Position numbers and translations under genes: made by a program. Positions 52,051 to 61,061 of a stretch of 64,000 nt of DNA are shown one piece after another (position 1 is the stretch's first letter; each line of letters opens with the position of its first letter). Source of the DNA: Roseiflexus sp. RS-1 (GTDB taxonomy: Bacteria; Chloroflexota; Chloroflexia; Chloroflexales; Roseiflexaceae). The stretch is from NCBI RefSeq assembly GCF_000016665.1, contig NC_009523.1, forward strand, positions 1,674,001 through 1,738,000, read 5' to 3'. The notes beneath the pieces were generated by a model. That model was not told the origin of the DNA, did no database searches, and saw only the letters and a list, made by a program, of their open reading frames with translations.

Positions 52051-52425
52051 ATGGAAGGCGCTATCGTATCAATAATGAGGTCTCCGATGCCCTTGCGGTG
52101 GATAGCAGTCGCTCTTCTCACGCTCCTGGCAACAGCGCTTATAGCGGGCGTCCTTGGCGTCGGCGCAATGCAACGTCGCGTCATTACCGCGCCGCACATC
52201 AACCTGACGATGGGTTCGTTCACCTTGCGCGCATTTGCCACTCGCACACCGAACTGTCGCATTCCCAGCACGCAGCCAGGTAACTCATTCTGCTCGACCA
52301 ACTCGATCTACTCAACCGATGAGTATTATGTTGTCTGGCTCCTGAAACAAACGCGTCGCGGCAGTGTAACCTTCGAGGAAGCGCAACGACTGGCGCTTGT
52401 GCGGCTGCGTGATGATATGAGATAA
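52051..52425 (+). CDS. Small exported hypothetical protein
   Basis: 124 residues from ATG 52051; ATG 52075 or 52087 are possible. A signal-type helix (LRWIAVALLTLLATALIAGV) is followed by an outer domain with two Cys (NCRIPST, SFCSTNSIY) and LVRLRDDMR at the end. It stops 5 bases before the metallopeptidase, so the two are probably co-transcribed. An extended -10-like TACAAT lies at 51890. Not recognised. Confidence 0.55.
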   Translation: MEGAIVSIMRSPMPLRWIAVALLTLLATALIAGVLGVGAMQRRVITAPHINLTMGSFTLRAFATRTPNCRIPSTQPGNSFCSTNSIYSTDEYYVVWLLKQTRRGSVTFEEAQRLALVRLRDDMR

Positions 52426-52430
52426 TCCGT

Positions 52431-54089
52431 ATGGTACGCACGACGCCAATCCTTCTGCTTTTCGTCTTCGCACTCACCACTGTCTCACCGCAACCGCCGC
52501 GCCTGTCTCCAACGCCTGCCTGCCCGCGCGTTCATCACCAGGGACCGTACTCGCTGATCGCCATGCTGTATGCGGCAGGGTACGAATGCACCGAAGAGAT
52601 TGCGCGTGCGCTGACGCCAGTTGCCGATGCCGACATACTGGATCATCTGATCCGGCTGACTGCACCTGAGTTTCACAGTCTGACCCGCCGTAATGCGCTG
52701 CGCGTCATCGGGCGCTGGACGGAAGATCCGCAGGCGCGCACGGTCGTTCTGCGCAACGCGCCTGCGATCCATCATCGTCTGCTGACTCTGGTGCAGCACG
52801 ACCCAAGCGATGATGTGCGCGCCGATGCGATCTGGATTCTCGATACGTTCTTCTTTCCTGCATACCATGCCCAATCAGCATTTGTCGCCATCGCACTGAC
52901 CCCTGGCAGTGGCGCCAATCTGCGCACCCGCGCGACGTATGCTGTCGCGCGCCTGATTGCCACCCGCGCCGGACCGATTGCCGACGATGATCTGGCGTTT
53001 CTGCTTGCCGGGTTGCGATCCGACGAGGCGGGCGTGCGCGCGCGCGCCGCTGATGCTATCTGGCGCCTGCGCGACGATCAGATCGATGCTGCGGCGCGCG
53101 CGCGCATCACAGTGGCGTTGGAGGAAGCGTGGGACGCGGCAACGCGCCTGGCGTCGGTCGAAACAATTGCGCCTGCGCCGCCCGCCATTCACGCAGGACG
53201 TTTCATCTCCGGCGTCCCTGAAACATCCCCCGGACCATTCGCTGCCCGCGCTGCGCTTGCCCGCGCCCTTGATCGCTTCGGTGGCGAACGTTTCGCCGTC
53301 CTGCGCGCCAGTTTCGAGTCGACCCATCTCCCGGTGTGTCTTGAACGCCGCCTGTTGCGAATCTGTGCCGGTTCACCCGCGCCGGATCTGGACGCTATTG
53401 CGGCACGCCTGGAATATTTGCGCACTGCATTCTTCGAACTGACCGGCGTGACCGATCCCGTGCCCGACGATCCGACGGGAGTGCTGACGATCAAACTCTT
53501 CGCCAACCGCAGCGTGTTCCGTGAGTACATGCTGGCATTCGTCGGATTCGGCGCGGATGTCGATGGGGTGTATGTTGAGAATGATGGTGTGCTCTACACT
53601 TATCGCCGCGATGCTACTGAAAGTGTCAACACCACCGATGAAACAATTGCGCACGAGTTCGGGCACTACCTCACCGGACGCTATCTCTTTCCCGGCGCGT
53701 GGCATGACCCTGGGTATCACGCTGAGCCGAAAGGGTGGATCGACGAAGGAATCGCAGAATATCTCGCCGGTCTCGATAGCGCCGGATCGCGCGCCGCGCT
53801 CGACCGCCTGTGCAACCGCCCGGTTCCTCCTGACCTGGACCGCCTGCTGACGCAGCGGGAGGGGTATGATCAGTATGGCGTCTTTGCTTACGATGACGCC
53901 TGGGCATTTGTCACATTTCTGGTACAGGAACGTCCTTCCGATCTGCGTGCAATTGCTGCTGCGTTCCGTGCCAATACGTACCGCCAGAGCGATCTGGCAA
54001 CCATCATCGGTGTACCATCGATCGCCGCGCTTCAGGAAGAATGGCATACCAGCCTGGCGCGCTGGTGCAGCCAGCGAGTTGCCCGTTGA
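52431..54089 (+). CDS. Exported HEAT-repeat gluzincin metallopeptidase
   Basis: 552 residues. A short signal helix (ILLLFVFALTTVSP) leads. Residues ~55-240 are helical repeats of HEAT type (DDVRADAIWILDTF, AGVRARAADAIWRL). The peptidase-MA-like domain (~315-545) has HEFGHYLTGRY near residue 407 (HExxH) and GWIDEGIAEYLAGL near residue 439, which supplies the third zinc ligand Glu. An outer-surface zinc peptidase; the HEAT part may bind a partner. Heptamers follow its stop at once. Confidence 0.82.
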   Translation: MVRTTPILLLFVFALTTVSPQPPRLSPTPACPRVHHQGPYSLIAMLYAAGYECTEEIARALTPVADADILDHLIRLTAPEFHSLTRRNALRVIGRWTEDPQARTVVLRNAPAIHHRLLTLVQHDPSDDVRADAIWILDTFFFPAYHAQSAFVAIALTPGSGANLRTRATYAVARLIATRAGPIADDDLAFLLAGLRSDEAGVRARAADAIWRLRDDQIDAAARARITVALEEAWDAATRLASVETIAPAPPAIHAGRFISGVPETSPGPFAARAALARALDRFGGERFAVLRASFESTHLPVCLERRLLRICAGSPAPDLDAIAARLEYLRTAFFELTGVTDPVPDDPTGVLTIKLFANRSVFREYMLAFVGFGADVDGVYVENDGVLYTYRRDATESVNTTDETIAHEFGHYLTGRYLFPGAWHDPGYHAEPKGWIDEGIAEYLAGLDSAGSRAALDRLCNRPVPPDLDRLLTQREGYDQYGVFAYDDAWAFVTFLVQERPSDLRAIAAAFRANTYRQSDLATIIGVPSIAALQEEWHTSLARWCSQRVAR

Positions 54090-54107
54090 CAGTGGAAACG
54101 CAGGATC

Positions 54108-54172
54108 TCAGTTCTCAGTTCTCAGTTCCTGGTTCCTGGTTCCTGGTTCTCGGTTCCTGGTTCTTGATCCTC
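54108..54172. repeat. Heptanucleotide array, TTCTCAG/TTCCTGG type
   Basis: About nine units between two convergent genes; the left-hand reading encodes the last ~15 residues of the M20 peptidase. Confidence 0.85.
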
Positions 54173-55542
54173 GGCTCCAGATCCGCCAGTCGCTCCAGCA
54201 GCATACAATATCCCTCCTGTCCCCGGCGAAAACTGCTCAGGCGGAAGAACTCGTTCGGCGAATGCTGGCGTTCGTCCTCCAGTGCAAATGCAAAGTTGAC
54301 CGTGTAGACCCCTAATTCGTCCAGGAGAATGGTGCAGATCGGAATGCTGCCGCCGCTGCGCACCTCGTAGGGTTCACGACCATACATGGAAACCAGGATG
54401 TCGCGCGCTGCGCGATTACCCGGATGATCGAACGGCATAAGGTACGGCTTCGCCAGAAACTTCAGCGGCGTTACCGTCGCCGTGACACCCGGCGGCGTAT
54501 GCTTCTGCACATGCGCCGTGATCAATGCCACAATCGTCGCCGGGTCCTGATTGGCGACCAGTCGGCACGTCAGCTTGGCGTGCGCCTCAGATGGCAACAC
54601 CGTCTTCACCCCTTCACCTTGAAAGCCGCCCCATATCCCGTTGATCTCCAGCGTGGGGCGCGCCCAGGTACGCTCATACGTCGTGTACCCTGCTTCGCCC
54701 CACAATGCTGTCACCCCCAGGTCCGCCATGTACGCGGCTTCGTCGAAGGGGAGCGAGGCAAACCGCCGCCGCTCGTCGTCGGTCAGCGGTTGCACAGCAT
54801 CGTAGAACCCTTCGATCAAAATGCGCCCATCTGCACCGCGCATCGATGCCAGGATCGCCGTGAGCGCGTGGATCGGATTTTGCACCGCACCACCGTAGAG
54901 ACCGGAGTGCAGATCCCGGTTCGGTCCACGCACATCGATCTGGACGCCGCAGCCGCCCCGTAAACCGGTGAGGATCGCCGGCTCGGTCTCGCTCCACTGT
55001 CCGCCGTCGCTGCTGATCACCAGATCGCATGCCAGCATATCACGGTGCGCCGCTACAAACGCCGGAATCTGCGGACTGCCGATTTCTTCCTGTCCTTCAA
55101 ACAGAAACTTGACGTTGACCGGCAGCGCGCCGGTTGTGCGCAACAGTGCCTCGACCGCCAGGATCGGCGGAAGCATGTTTCCCTTATCGTCCGAAGCGCC
55201 GCGTGCATATACCCGCCCATCACGCACCACCGGCTCGAATGGCGGATGATCCCACAACTCGAGCGGATCGGCAGGTTGCGTGTCGAAGTGCCCATAGATC
55301 AACACCGTTGGCTTCCCAGGGGCATGCAACCAGTCGCCGTACACCACCGGGTGCCCGCCGGTTGGCAGAATCTGCACCGACTCGATCCCTGCGGCGCGCA
55401 TCCGTTCTGCGACCCACTCCGCTGCGCGATGCACATCAGCCGCGTGCTCCGGCAGCGCCGACACACTGGGAATGTGCAGAAAATCGAGCAACTCAGCAAG
55501 AAAACGGTCCTGCTGTTCGTTCAAATATGTTTGCCATGTCAT
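54115..55542 (-). CDS. M20-family dipeptidase
   Basis: 475 residues from ATG 55542, with AGGAGA upstream. LIYGHFDTQPADPLELW near residue 80 has the first zinc His and Asp, ARGASDDKGNMLPPI near residue 112 the bridging Asp, FEGQEEIGS near residue 145 the catalytic Glu, and SGGSIPICTIL and RQHSPNEFF further on match carnosinase-like dipeptidases. The C terminus from about RIKNQEPRTRNQEPG is written by the TTCTCGG-type array, an added tail that is not part of the family. Confidence 0.88.
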   Translation of the reverse strand: MTWQTYLNEQQDRFLAELLDFLHIPSVSALPEHAADVHRAAEWVAERMRAAGIESVQILPTGGHPVVYGDWLHAPGKPTVLIYGHFDTQPADPLELWDHPPFEPVVRDGRVYARGASDDKGNMLPPILAVEALLRTTGALPVNVKFLFEGQEEIGSPQIPAFVAAHRDMLACDLVISSDGGQWSETEPAILTGLRGGCGVQIDVRGPNRDLHSGLYGGAVQNPIHALTAILASMRGADGRILIEGFYDAVQPLTDDERRRFASLPFDEAAYMADLGVTALWGEAGYTTYERTWARPTLEINGIWGGFQGEGVKTVLPSEAHAKLTCRLVANQDPATIVALITAHVQKHTPPGVTATVTPLKFLAKPYLMPFDHPGNRAARDILVSMYGREPYEVRSGGSIPICTILLDELGVYTVNFAFALEDERQHSPNEFFRLSSFRRGQEGYCMLLERLADLEPRIKNQEPRTRNQEPGTEN

Positions 55543-55710
55543 CTGGCGTCTCCTGTCGAATTGCAAAGGGATCGAGAAAGAACGAACTCCTGGCCTGGCG
55601 GAAAGAGAGCAGTTGCGCGACCTGTAACGTCGGATTATCGACACAGATCGGCGGTATGTCAAGCCATACCAATGGTTCTCTGTACGCACTTCGCTCTAGA
55701 ACTTTCCGAG

Positions 55711-55812
55711 AGTGATCTGCCGTGTCCTCCTGTCACCTGATTATGCTAGCATACCAGCAATAGTGATCTGCCGCGTCCTCCTGTCACCTGATTATGCTAG
55801 CATGCTAGCAAT
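55711..55812. repeat. 51-bp direct tandem repeat, two copies
   Basis: Two copies of a 51-base unit beginning AGTGATCTGCCG and ending with a GCTAGCAT palindrome, 55711-55761 and 55762-55812, differing at a few positions. It lies in the divergent space between the M20 peptidase and the binding protein. A short AACCTTC/AACGTTC array is at 55886-55935. No gene in 55543-55989. Confidence 0.85.
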
Positions 55813-55989
55813 AGAGGATGCAGAGACATAGTCGCCCCTCTCCCCAACGAACGCACATACCCATTTGATTGAAGCGGCACAGGCAACCTTCAACCTTCCA
55901 ACGTTCAACGTTCCAACCTTCCTTCAACGTTCCACGCCAGGTATGCTACCATGCACACAACCAGATGTCATCAGGAGGAGCCGTTATTC

Positions 55990-57237
55990 ATGCACACCCG
56001 CTTTTCGCCCGCTGCTCGAGTTCCACCGATAGCCCTGATAGTGCTGGCGTTCGTCCTTGCCGGGTGTGGCAACCTCGGCGGACTGCTCGGCGGACAACCG
56101 ACCCCTGAACCGATCATTCTGATCGCAACGGCGACTCCCGCACCGGTGTCTCAGGCGACCGCCACGCTGACCGTTGCACCATCGCCGACCAGCGCGCCCT
56201 CCGACGATGCTACCGCCACCCCTGCACCGCCAACTGCGGAACCGCCCACTCCCCCGCCGGCGCCGCAAAAGATCCTGGCGCGCGTCAAGGAGCGCGGCTA
56301 CCTGATCTGTGGAACGAACGCCGACCTGCCTGGGTTTGGCTTCTACGATAGCGTGCGCCAGACCTGGAGCGGCTTCGATGTCGATTTCTGCCGCGCTGTC
56401 GCTGCCGCGATCTTCGGGGATGCCACAAAAGTAGAGTTCGTCGCCCTCGGCACCGGACCAGGACCGAACAACCGGTTCGATGCCGTGCGCGAGGGACGGG
56501 TCGACGTCCTGTTCCGCAATACCACCTGGACATTGGGACGGAACATCAGCGGTCTGGCGTTTGGTCCCACGACCTTTCACGACGGTCAGACCTTCATGGT
56601 ACGCGCCAAAGACCGGATCACGAAACTTGAAGATCTCGAAGGCAAGGTGATCTGTGTTGCAAAAGGCACCACCAGCGAGCAGAACCTGAACGACGACTTC
56701 GCCGCGCGCGGCATCAGGTTCACTGCCCGCGTGCTTGATGGCGAAGATGAACTCTACCCCGCCTACGACGAAGGCGAATGCGATGCGGTGACCAGCGACA
56801 GTTCCCAACTGGCTGCCAAACGTCAGCAACTCAAGAATCCTGCCGACCACATCATTCTCGGCGACCGCATCTCGCGCGAGCCGCTCGGTCCCGTCATCGC
56901 CCGCGACGACAACCAGTGGCTCGACGTGATCAGCTGGACGGTCTTTGCGACGATCTATGCAGAGGAGTTGCGTGTCGACCAGCGCAACGTTGATCGGTTG
57001 CGCACCAGCACAACCGATCCGCGCATCAAACGGTTGCTGGGGTTGGAAGGAAACTTTGGCGAGGGATTGGGGCTACCGAACGACTTCGCCTACCAGATCA
57101 TCAAGCAGGTCGGCAACTACGGCGATATTTACAACCGCAACCTGGGACCAAACACTGTTATCAACCTTGACCGCGGACCGAACAAGGTCTGGAATCTCGG
57201 CGCCGGCGGCGTGCTGGCGTCCCCGCCGTTCCGCTGA
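55990..57237 (+). CDS. Amino-acid ABC transporter substrate-binding lipoprotein (AapJ-like)
   Basis: 415 residues from ATG 55990 with AGGAGGAG upstream. VLAGC is the lipobox, and a Thr/Pro/Ala linker follows (~30-95). The binding domain starts ILARVKERGYLICGTNADLP and continues FDVDFCRAVAAAIFGDATKV, VDVLFRNTTWTLGRN and CDAVTSDSSQLAA, typical of general L-amino-acid binding proteins. No permease or ATPase genes follow, so it depends on components elsewhere. The upstream frame start at 55951 is not needed. Confidence 0.88.
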   Translation: MHTRFSPAARVPPIALIVLAFVLAGCGNLGGLLGGQPTPEPIILIATATPAPVSQATATLTVAPSPTSAPSDDATATPAPPTAEPPTPPPAPQKILARVKERGYLICGTNADLPGFGFYDSVRQTWSGFDVDFCRAVAAAIFGDATKVEFVALGTGPGPNNRFDAVREGRVDVLFRNTTWTLGRNISGLAFGPTTFHDGQTFMVRAKDRITKLEDLEGKVICVAKGTTSEQNLNDDFAARGIRFTARVLDGEDELYPAYDEGECDAVTSDSSQLAAKRQQLKNPADHIILGDRISREPLGPVIARDDNQWLDVISWTVFATIYAEELRVDQRNVDRLRTSTTDPRIKRLLGLEGNFGEGLGLPNDFAYQIIKQVGNYGDIYNRNLGPNTVINLDRGPNKVWNLGAGGVLASPPFR

Positions 57238-57330
57238 CACAAACTGGCGGAGCGCAGCGCCGCTGCGTCCTTTCAGCGCAACGTCCTGATCGCCGAACAG
57301 AATTGACCGAAATTATGAAGATTGAGCATT

Positions 57331-57470
57331 TATAGCAGTTCTCACAAAGGTTGAACCAAATGGACGAGGTTGAACACTCCCAGAATCGCGCCCCCACGCG
57401 GCGACCGAAATGAATTTCGGTCTACGAGAGAAGTACGCCGAAATGTATTTCGGCATATCGTAGTTCTCAT
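57331..57470. repeat. MITE copy, inverted and partial
   Basis: TATAGCAGTTCTCACAAAGG at the left end, then the complement of the MITE interior with ACCGAAATGAATTTCGGTC. The right end is worn. 57240-57330 has no gene. Confidence 0.65.
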
Positions 57471-57580
57471 AGAAACACGCTGCCGGAGTCGGGCGCGTTG
57501 TGCGATACAGTAGGCGTGAACAATGATCAATGCATTTGGGAAATGCTGTAAATCCGGTATTCGCCTCGTGCCGTCGGGCT

Positions 57581-57736
57581 CATGGAGATTGAGAATTTAT
57601 TCCGCTCTACCGCGCTAGCCGTGGGGCTGAAGCCCTCGGCTAGCCAGGGCGAAGCCCGCCTGCGCGGGCTATACCGGATTATTTATTCAAAGACCATAAG
57701 CCCTCGGCCAGGCAAGGCGAAGCCCGCCTGCGCGTA
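57581..57736. repeat. Palindromic intergenic repeat B
   Basis: Same order as at 47661: GGAGATTGAGAATTTATTCC, GGGGCTGAAGCCCTCGGCTA, AGCCCGCCTGCGCGGGCT, TTATTTATTCAAAGACCATA, then a second partial hairpin part. Confidence 0.78.
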
Positions 57737-57767
57737 ACGCGAACTCCAACGGTAACCCTCTCGACCA

Positions 57768-57845
57768 TCGGCTATCGGCTATCGGCTATCGGCTATCGGC
57801 TATCGGCTATCGGCTATCGGCTATCGGCTACCGGCTATCGGCTGG
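57768..57845. repeat. CGGCTAT heptanucleotide array
   Basis: About ten units of CGGCTAT with one CGGCTAC, a third heptamer sequence family; a shorter run is at 31975. Confidence 0.9.
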
Positions 57846-57890
57846 AGTGCATTCACAATCTCTTATACAAGCCGTGCCTCTGCAGCGCAT

Positions 57891-57916
57891 AAAAAAACCG
57901 GAGCATTGTTGCTCCG
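57891..57916 (-). terminator. Intrinsic terminator after the tRNA pair
   Basis: CGGAGCA-ACAA-TGCTCCG on the minus strand followed by seven T (AAAAAAA at 57891-57897 on the + strand), 26 bases after tRNA-Ala. Confidence 0.85.
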
Positions 57917-57941
57917 ATTTATTTCCCTGATCATTCTTGTG

Positions 57942-58017
57942 TGGTGGAGCGACGGGGATTCGAACCCCGGACCTGCTGCGTGCAAAGCAGCCGCTCTCCC
58001 ATCTGAGCTATCGCCCC
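57942..58017 (-). tRNA. tRNA-Ala (anticodon TGC)
   Basis: Full cloverleaf by eye: acceptor GGGGCGA with TCGCTCC gives the G3-U70 pair that marks alanine tRNA; D arm AGCTCAGATGGGAGAGC; anticodon loop TTTGCAC with TGC; T arm GGGGTTCGAATCCCC; encoded CCA at 57942-57944. Confidence 0.95.
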
Positions 58018-58027
58018 GAAATAAAGC

Positions 58028-58052
58028 GAGAATTGAGAAAGGCTCAATTCTC
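58028..58052. other. Perfect 10-bp hairpin between the two tRNAs
   Basis: GAGAATTGAG-AAAGG-CTCAATTCTC lies in the 44-base spacer. It is probably a processing signal for the joint transcript. Confidence 0.65.
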
Positions 58053-58061
58053 TGCTCTCCA

Positions 58062-58138
<77 letters not shown>

Positions 58139-58268
58139 TCGTCTGTATTGTACCACACCCGTGCGAAACACGCTACTCTCCCGCTCACGAGACGATAAGA
58201 TACCACGCTGCTGCGTTGCTGTCAAGCAGAAAAACGGGGCTCTACGGGCTTCCTGTTGCATACTGCGG

Positions 58269-58318
58269 TTTCGGTTCAACCGAAACATTGCCCCTCTCCA
58301 GCATCACCGGAGAGGGGC
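58269..58318. terminator. Two adjacent hairpins after the TolB-like gene
   Basis: TTTCGGTT-C-AACCGAAA (58269-58285) and GCCCCTCTCC-AGCATCACC-GGAGAGGGGC (58290-58318). They lie downstream of the minus-strand gene ending at 58395; no T tract. Confidence 0.6.
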
Positions 58319-58394
58319 AGGCAACGAAAAGGCGTCAGGATTCCGTGAACATGCCTCGTAGCGCAACAACGCCGCCCTTGAACGCGCCCGCCGT

Positions 58395-60080
58395 TCAACG
58401 GACAACCAGCGGCAGGAAGACACGACTCACCGACACCGGGCGCCATGCCGCCTCAAGCGCCTGCCCATCCTTCGTGATCGGTCCCGTCGCACCACTGGAG
58501 ACGTCGAGCCACCAGATATCGCCTCCGCCATCGCTCTGATAGAGCGTATACACCAGGTATGCGCCGTCCGGCGACCAGCTGAGACTGCTGACGCTGCGTC
58601 CGTGATCGGCGAACAGCAGCATCCGCGGATTGTTGAGATTTTGACGATCATAGAGCATGATCGCATACGTGCTCTCACTCACATCCGCCGAAGGGCTGGT
58701 CGTCCGGCGCACCACGGCGAAGCGCCGTCCATCAGGTGCCCATGCAGGCGATTGATCCGCACCATGGGCAATCAGGTGGGTCTCAGAGGGCGGTTGAGCG
58801 CCCAGATCGAGTTCCCAAACCCCGTCAGCGCGATTGCGCGGTCGTGAGAGATCAAAGCCATGGAACAACATTTTCCCGTTTCGATTGATACTCGGTGCGG
58901 TGGCACGTTGCGCCAGCGGCGATGTAACCAATGAAGGAGGGGTCAAGCTCAAAATATCAGCCGTTCCTCCCTGCGCAAGACGCCCGTCGCAAAAGGCGCC
59001 AAACCCTACCTGGGTCAGGGCGATACGATTGTTGTCAGGCAACCACTGGACACTGGAAATCCTTAAGATCAGCGAGGGGGTCTCTGTTGGATTCCCTGGA
59101 CCAGGAATGAATGGACAACGCGATCCCTTGCGGCTCTGCGTCTGGTACACCTGCCGGGCGCCGCTGCCATCAGCGTTGATCACGGTGATTGCCGAAGCCA
59201 CCAGGTTGTTCTGCGGGTCAGGATCAGGCGTGGGCCAGGGCCAGGTATTGTTGTCAACAACCGCAATGCGTTGACCGTCGTGCGACCAGGCAGGGTATCG
59301 AACATCACCGAGCAGTCCGCGATAGATCAGTTGCGCATTCGTGCCATCTGTATCCATCCGGTACAGCCAGCGGTTTTGCCCCTCGGCGCGGATGACGGCC
59401 AGCGGGCGACTGCCATCGCCCCGGAGCGCTGGCGGCAGCGGTGAAGCGGCTGTGCGCCCGTCGGCGGCAATCACCTGAACATCATCAATCAACAGGACTG
59501 TATCCGGTCCGACGCTGGTTCCGCCCTGGATAACAATTGCGAATCGCAACGTCCGCCCGCGCACCCGTTCGAGACGCTCACCCTGGAGCACGGTGCGATA
59601 CAACTGCCACCCCGGCGGTTGGTCGGTTGGGAACGTCCCCAATTTGACGCCGATCAGACCCGGATCGAACTGATAAAAACTATTGGCAAGGAAAACATCG
59701 ACCGTTGTCCCTGCGGCGGCGCGAAACCAGAAGGAGACGGTGACGGCGGCGGCATTGCCTGGAATACTGACCTGCTGGCTCAATATCTGCTTCGGTGTCG
59801 TGAAATCGGGCAGTTGCGGGCAATTGCTGCCATCGGCTTCCACACCCATCACGGCCGCGTAGCGCCCGGAGTAGACGAACTCAGCGCCATCCGCTTGAGC
59901 GTCCACGAGCGCCACATTGCCGCACGCTTCCCATCCTTCACCCTCCTGCTCAAAACCGCCGTCCTGGATCAGGTTCGACGTGTTCATTGGACTCTGAGGC
60001 GGTGGTGATGCGATCACCACACCGCCAGCAAACCCGAAGACGCACACGAGAAACACGATCCGCCGGATAATGCTCACCAT
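58395..60080 (-). CDS. Exported protein with jelly-roll and TolB-like beta-propeller
   Basis: 561 residues from ATG 60080 with AAGGAGAG upstream. Signal helix (IVFLVCVFGFAGGVVIA), then a carbohydrate-binding-like beta-sandwich (~30-190, NLIQDGGFEQEGEGWEACGN), then WD40/PD40 blades as in TolB (YPAWSHDGQRIAVV, AWAPDGRRFAVV, LSWSPDGAYLVYT). The C-terminal VSRVFLPLVVR resembles endings seen in other secreted proteins of this window. Probably a surface binding protein. No enzyme motif. Confidence 0.72.
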   Translation of the reverse strand: MVSIIRRIVFLVCVFGFAGGVVIASPPPQSPMNTSNLIQDGGFEQEGEGWEACGNVALVDAQADGAEFVYSGRYAAVMGVEADGSNCPQLPDFTTPKQILSQQVSIPGNAAAVTVSFWFRAAAGTTVDVFLANSFYQFDPGLIGVKLGTFPTDQPPGWQLYRTVLQGERLERVRGRTLRFAIVIQGGTSVGPDTVLLIDDVQVIAADGRTAASPLPPALRGDGSRPLAVIRAEGQNRWLYRMDTDGTNAQLIYRGLLGDVRYPAWSHDGQRIAVVDNNTWPWPTPDPDPQNNLVASAITVINADGSGARQVYQTQSRKGSRCPFIPGPGNPTETPSLILRISSVQWLPDNNRIALTQVGFGAFCDGRLAQGGTADILSLTPPSLVTSPLAQRATAPSINRNGKMLFHGFDLSRPRNRADGVWELDLGAQPPSETHLIAHGADQSPAWAPDGRRFAVVRRTTSPSADVSESTYAIMLYDRQNLNNPRMLLFADHGRSVSSLSWSPDGAYLVYTLYQSDGGGDIWWLDVSSGATGPITKDGQALEAAWRPVSVSRVFLPLVVR

Positions 60081-60758
60081 AAATGCGGCTTCTCTCCTTT
60101 CATCGCAGTCACCGACTGATATACTCTTCCCATATTCCAGCAATTGTTCCGAACGTTCCTGTCCTGCTTGTTGCCGGATAGAGAGCGATATATTGATACT
60201 TGTTCGCTTTCAGCATAATCAGTATAACAAAAAGCTGCCGATTTTTTGTATAGATAAGGTTTTTATGAGTTCTTTTTAATTTGATCTACAGTCGCATCAT
60301 TGGAAGTGCCGGGATCAGTGCGAACTGAGTCCCGGATCGATTTGGAAACGTCTTAATTTTGTTTTGAGGAATGGAAAAATGGAGCAGTTGGATGAATATC
60401 AGTTCGGGGTTGCCGACATGAGTGCCGACATCGTGCATTTACAATTCTCCTACCCGCCAGGCGACCTGGCTGCACTGGCGGGTCCCTGGCGTGCGCTGCC
60501 GGTCATTATCATACCAGCGTGCCATGGTGCGCCAGAAAACGCTGCTGCGCATCTATCGTCCCCTGCCAGAGTTCACATTGCGCCATGCCACGCGGATCAT
60601 CGCCAGCAACCCGGCATACAGCGCCTGATCGCCGTTTCTGCGCCGGTACGCCGCCAGATGTGGAGTAATCCTGGAACGGATCGTCGAAACCGTTGACTGG
60701 GCGCCGAAGCCAACTGCTGCCGGGACACTCGCAGGGGTGCGGGTCGCCGCGAACGAAG
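60081..60758. other. Gene-poor spacer
   Basis: 60150-60320 is AT-rich. 60520-60770 contains broken frames (for example RIYRPLPEFTLRHATRI in one + frame up to a stop) that look like decayed coding sequence. I do not recognise it and find no intact gene. Confidence 0.5.
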
Positions 60759-60767
60759 TGGTACAAT
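60759..60767 (+). promoter_or_regulatory. Extended -10 promoter (TGGTACAAT) for the toxin-antitoxin pair
   Basis: TG-G-TACAAT, 49 bases before ATG 60816. Confidence 0.45.
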
Positions 60768-60815
60768 ATCGCTTGAGCGCCAGCAGCGTTTCGCGTCGTT
60801 CATGGGAGGGGAGTG

Positions 60816-61061
60816 ATGTCCATCACGTCGGTCAAAGAACAAGTGGTCCAGGCTTTGAATACCTTGAGCGAAGCCGAGCTACAGCAGGTTGCCGAATATG
60901 TCGCTTTTCTGCGGTTCCGTGCGCGCGTCGCGCCACTGCCGGTGATTGATGCGACCCAGATCGCAACGCTCTATGCCGGGTTTGCAGATGAGGATCGCGC
61001 TCTGGCGGAAGAAGGGTTGGAGGACTATCGCGTCCAACTGCACGATGAGGACGCCCAATGA
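60816..61061 (+). CDS. Antitoxin of a MazEF-like pair
   Basis: 81 residues from ATG 60816, preceded by GGAGGGGAG. VKEQVVQALNTLSEAELQQV and ADEDRALAEEGLEDYRVQL are typical of small DUF2281-like antitoxins. Its stop overlaps the toxin start (ATGA). Expected to bind the toxin and the promoter. Confidence 0.75.
   Translation: MSITSVKEQVVQALNTLSEAELQQVAEYVAFLRFRARVAPLPVIDATQIATLYAGFADEDRALAEEGLEDYRVQLHDEDAQ

Noticed and set aside
60364..60696. 110-codon + frame before the toxin-antitoxin pair
   Set aside because: No recognisable domain, no good ribosome site, interrupted by evidence of decayed sequence in another frame.
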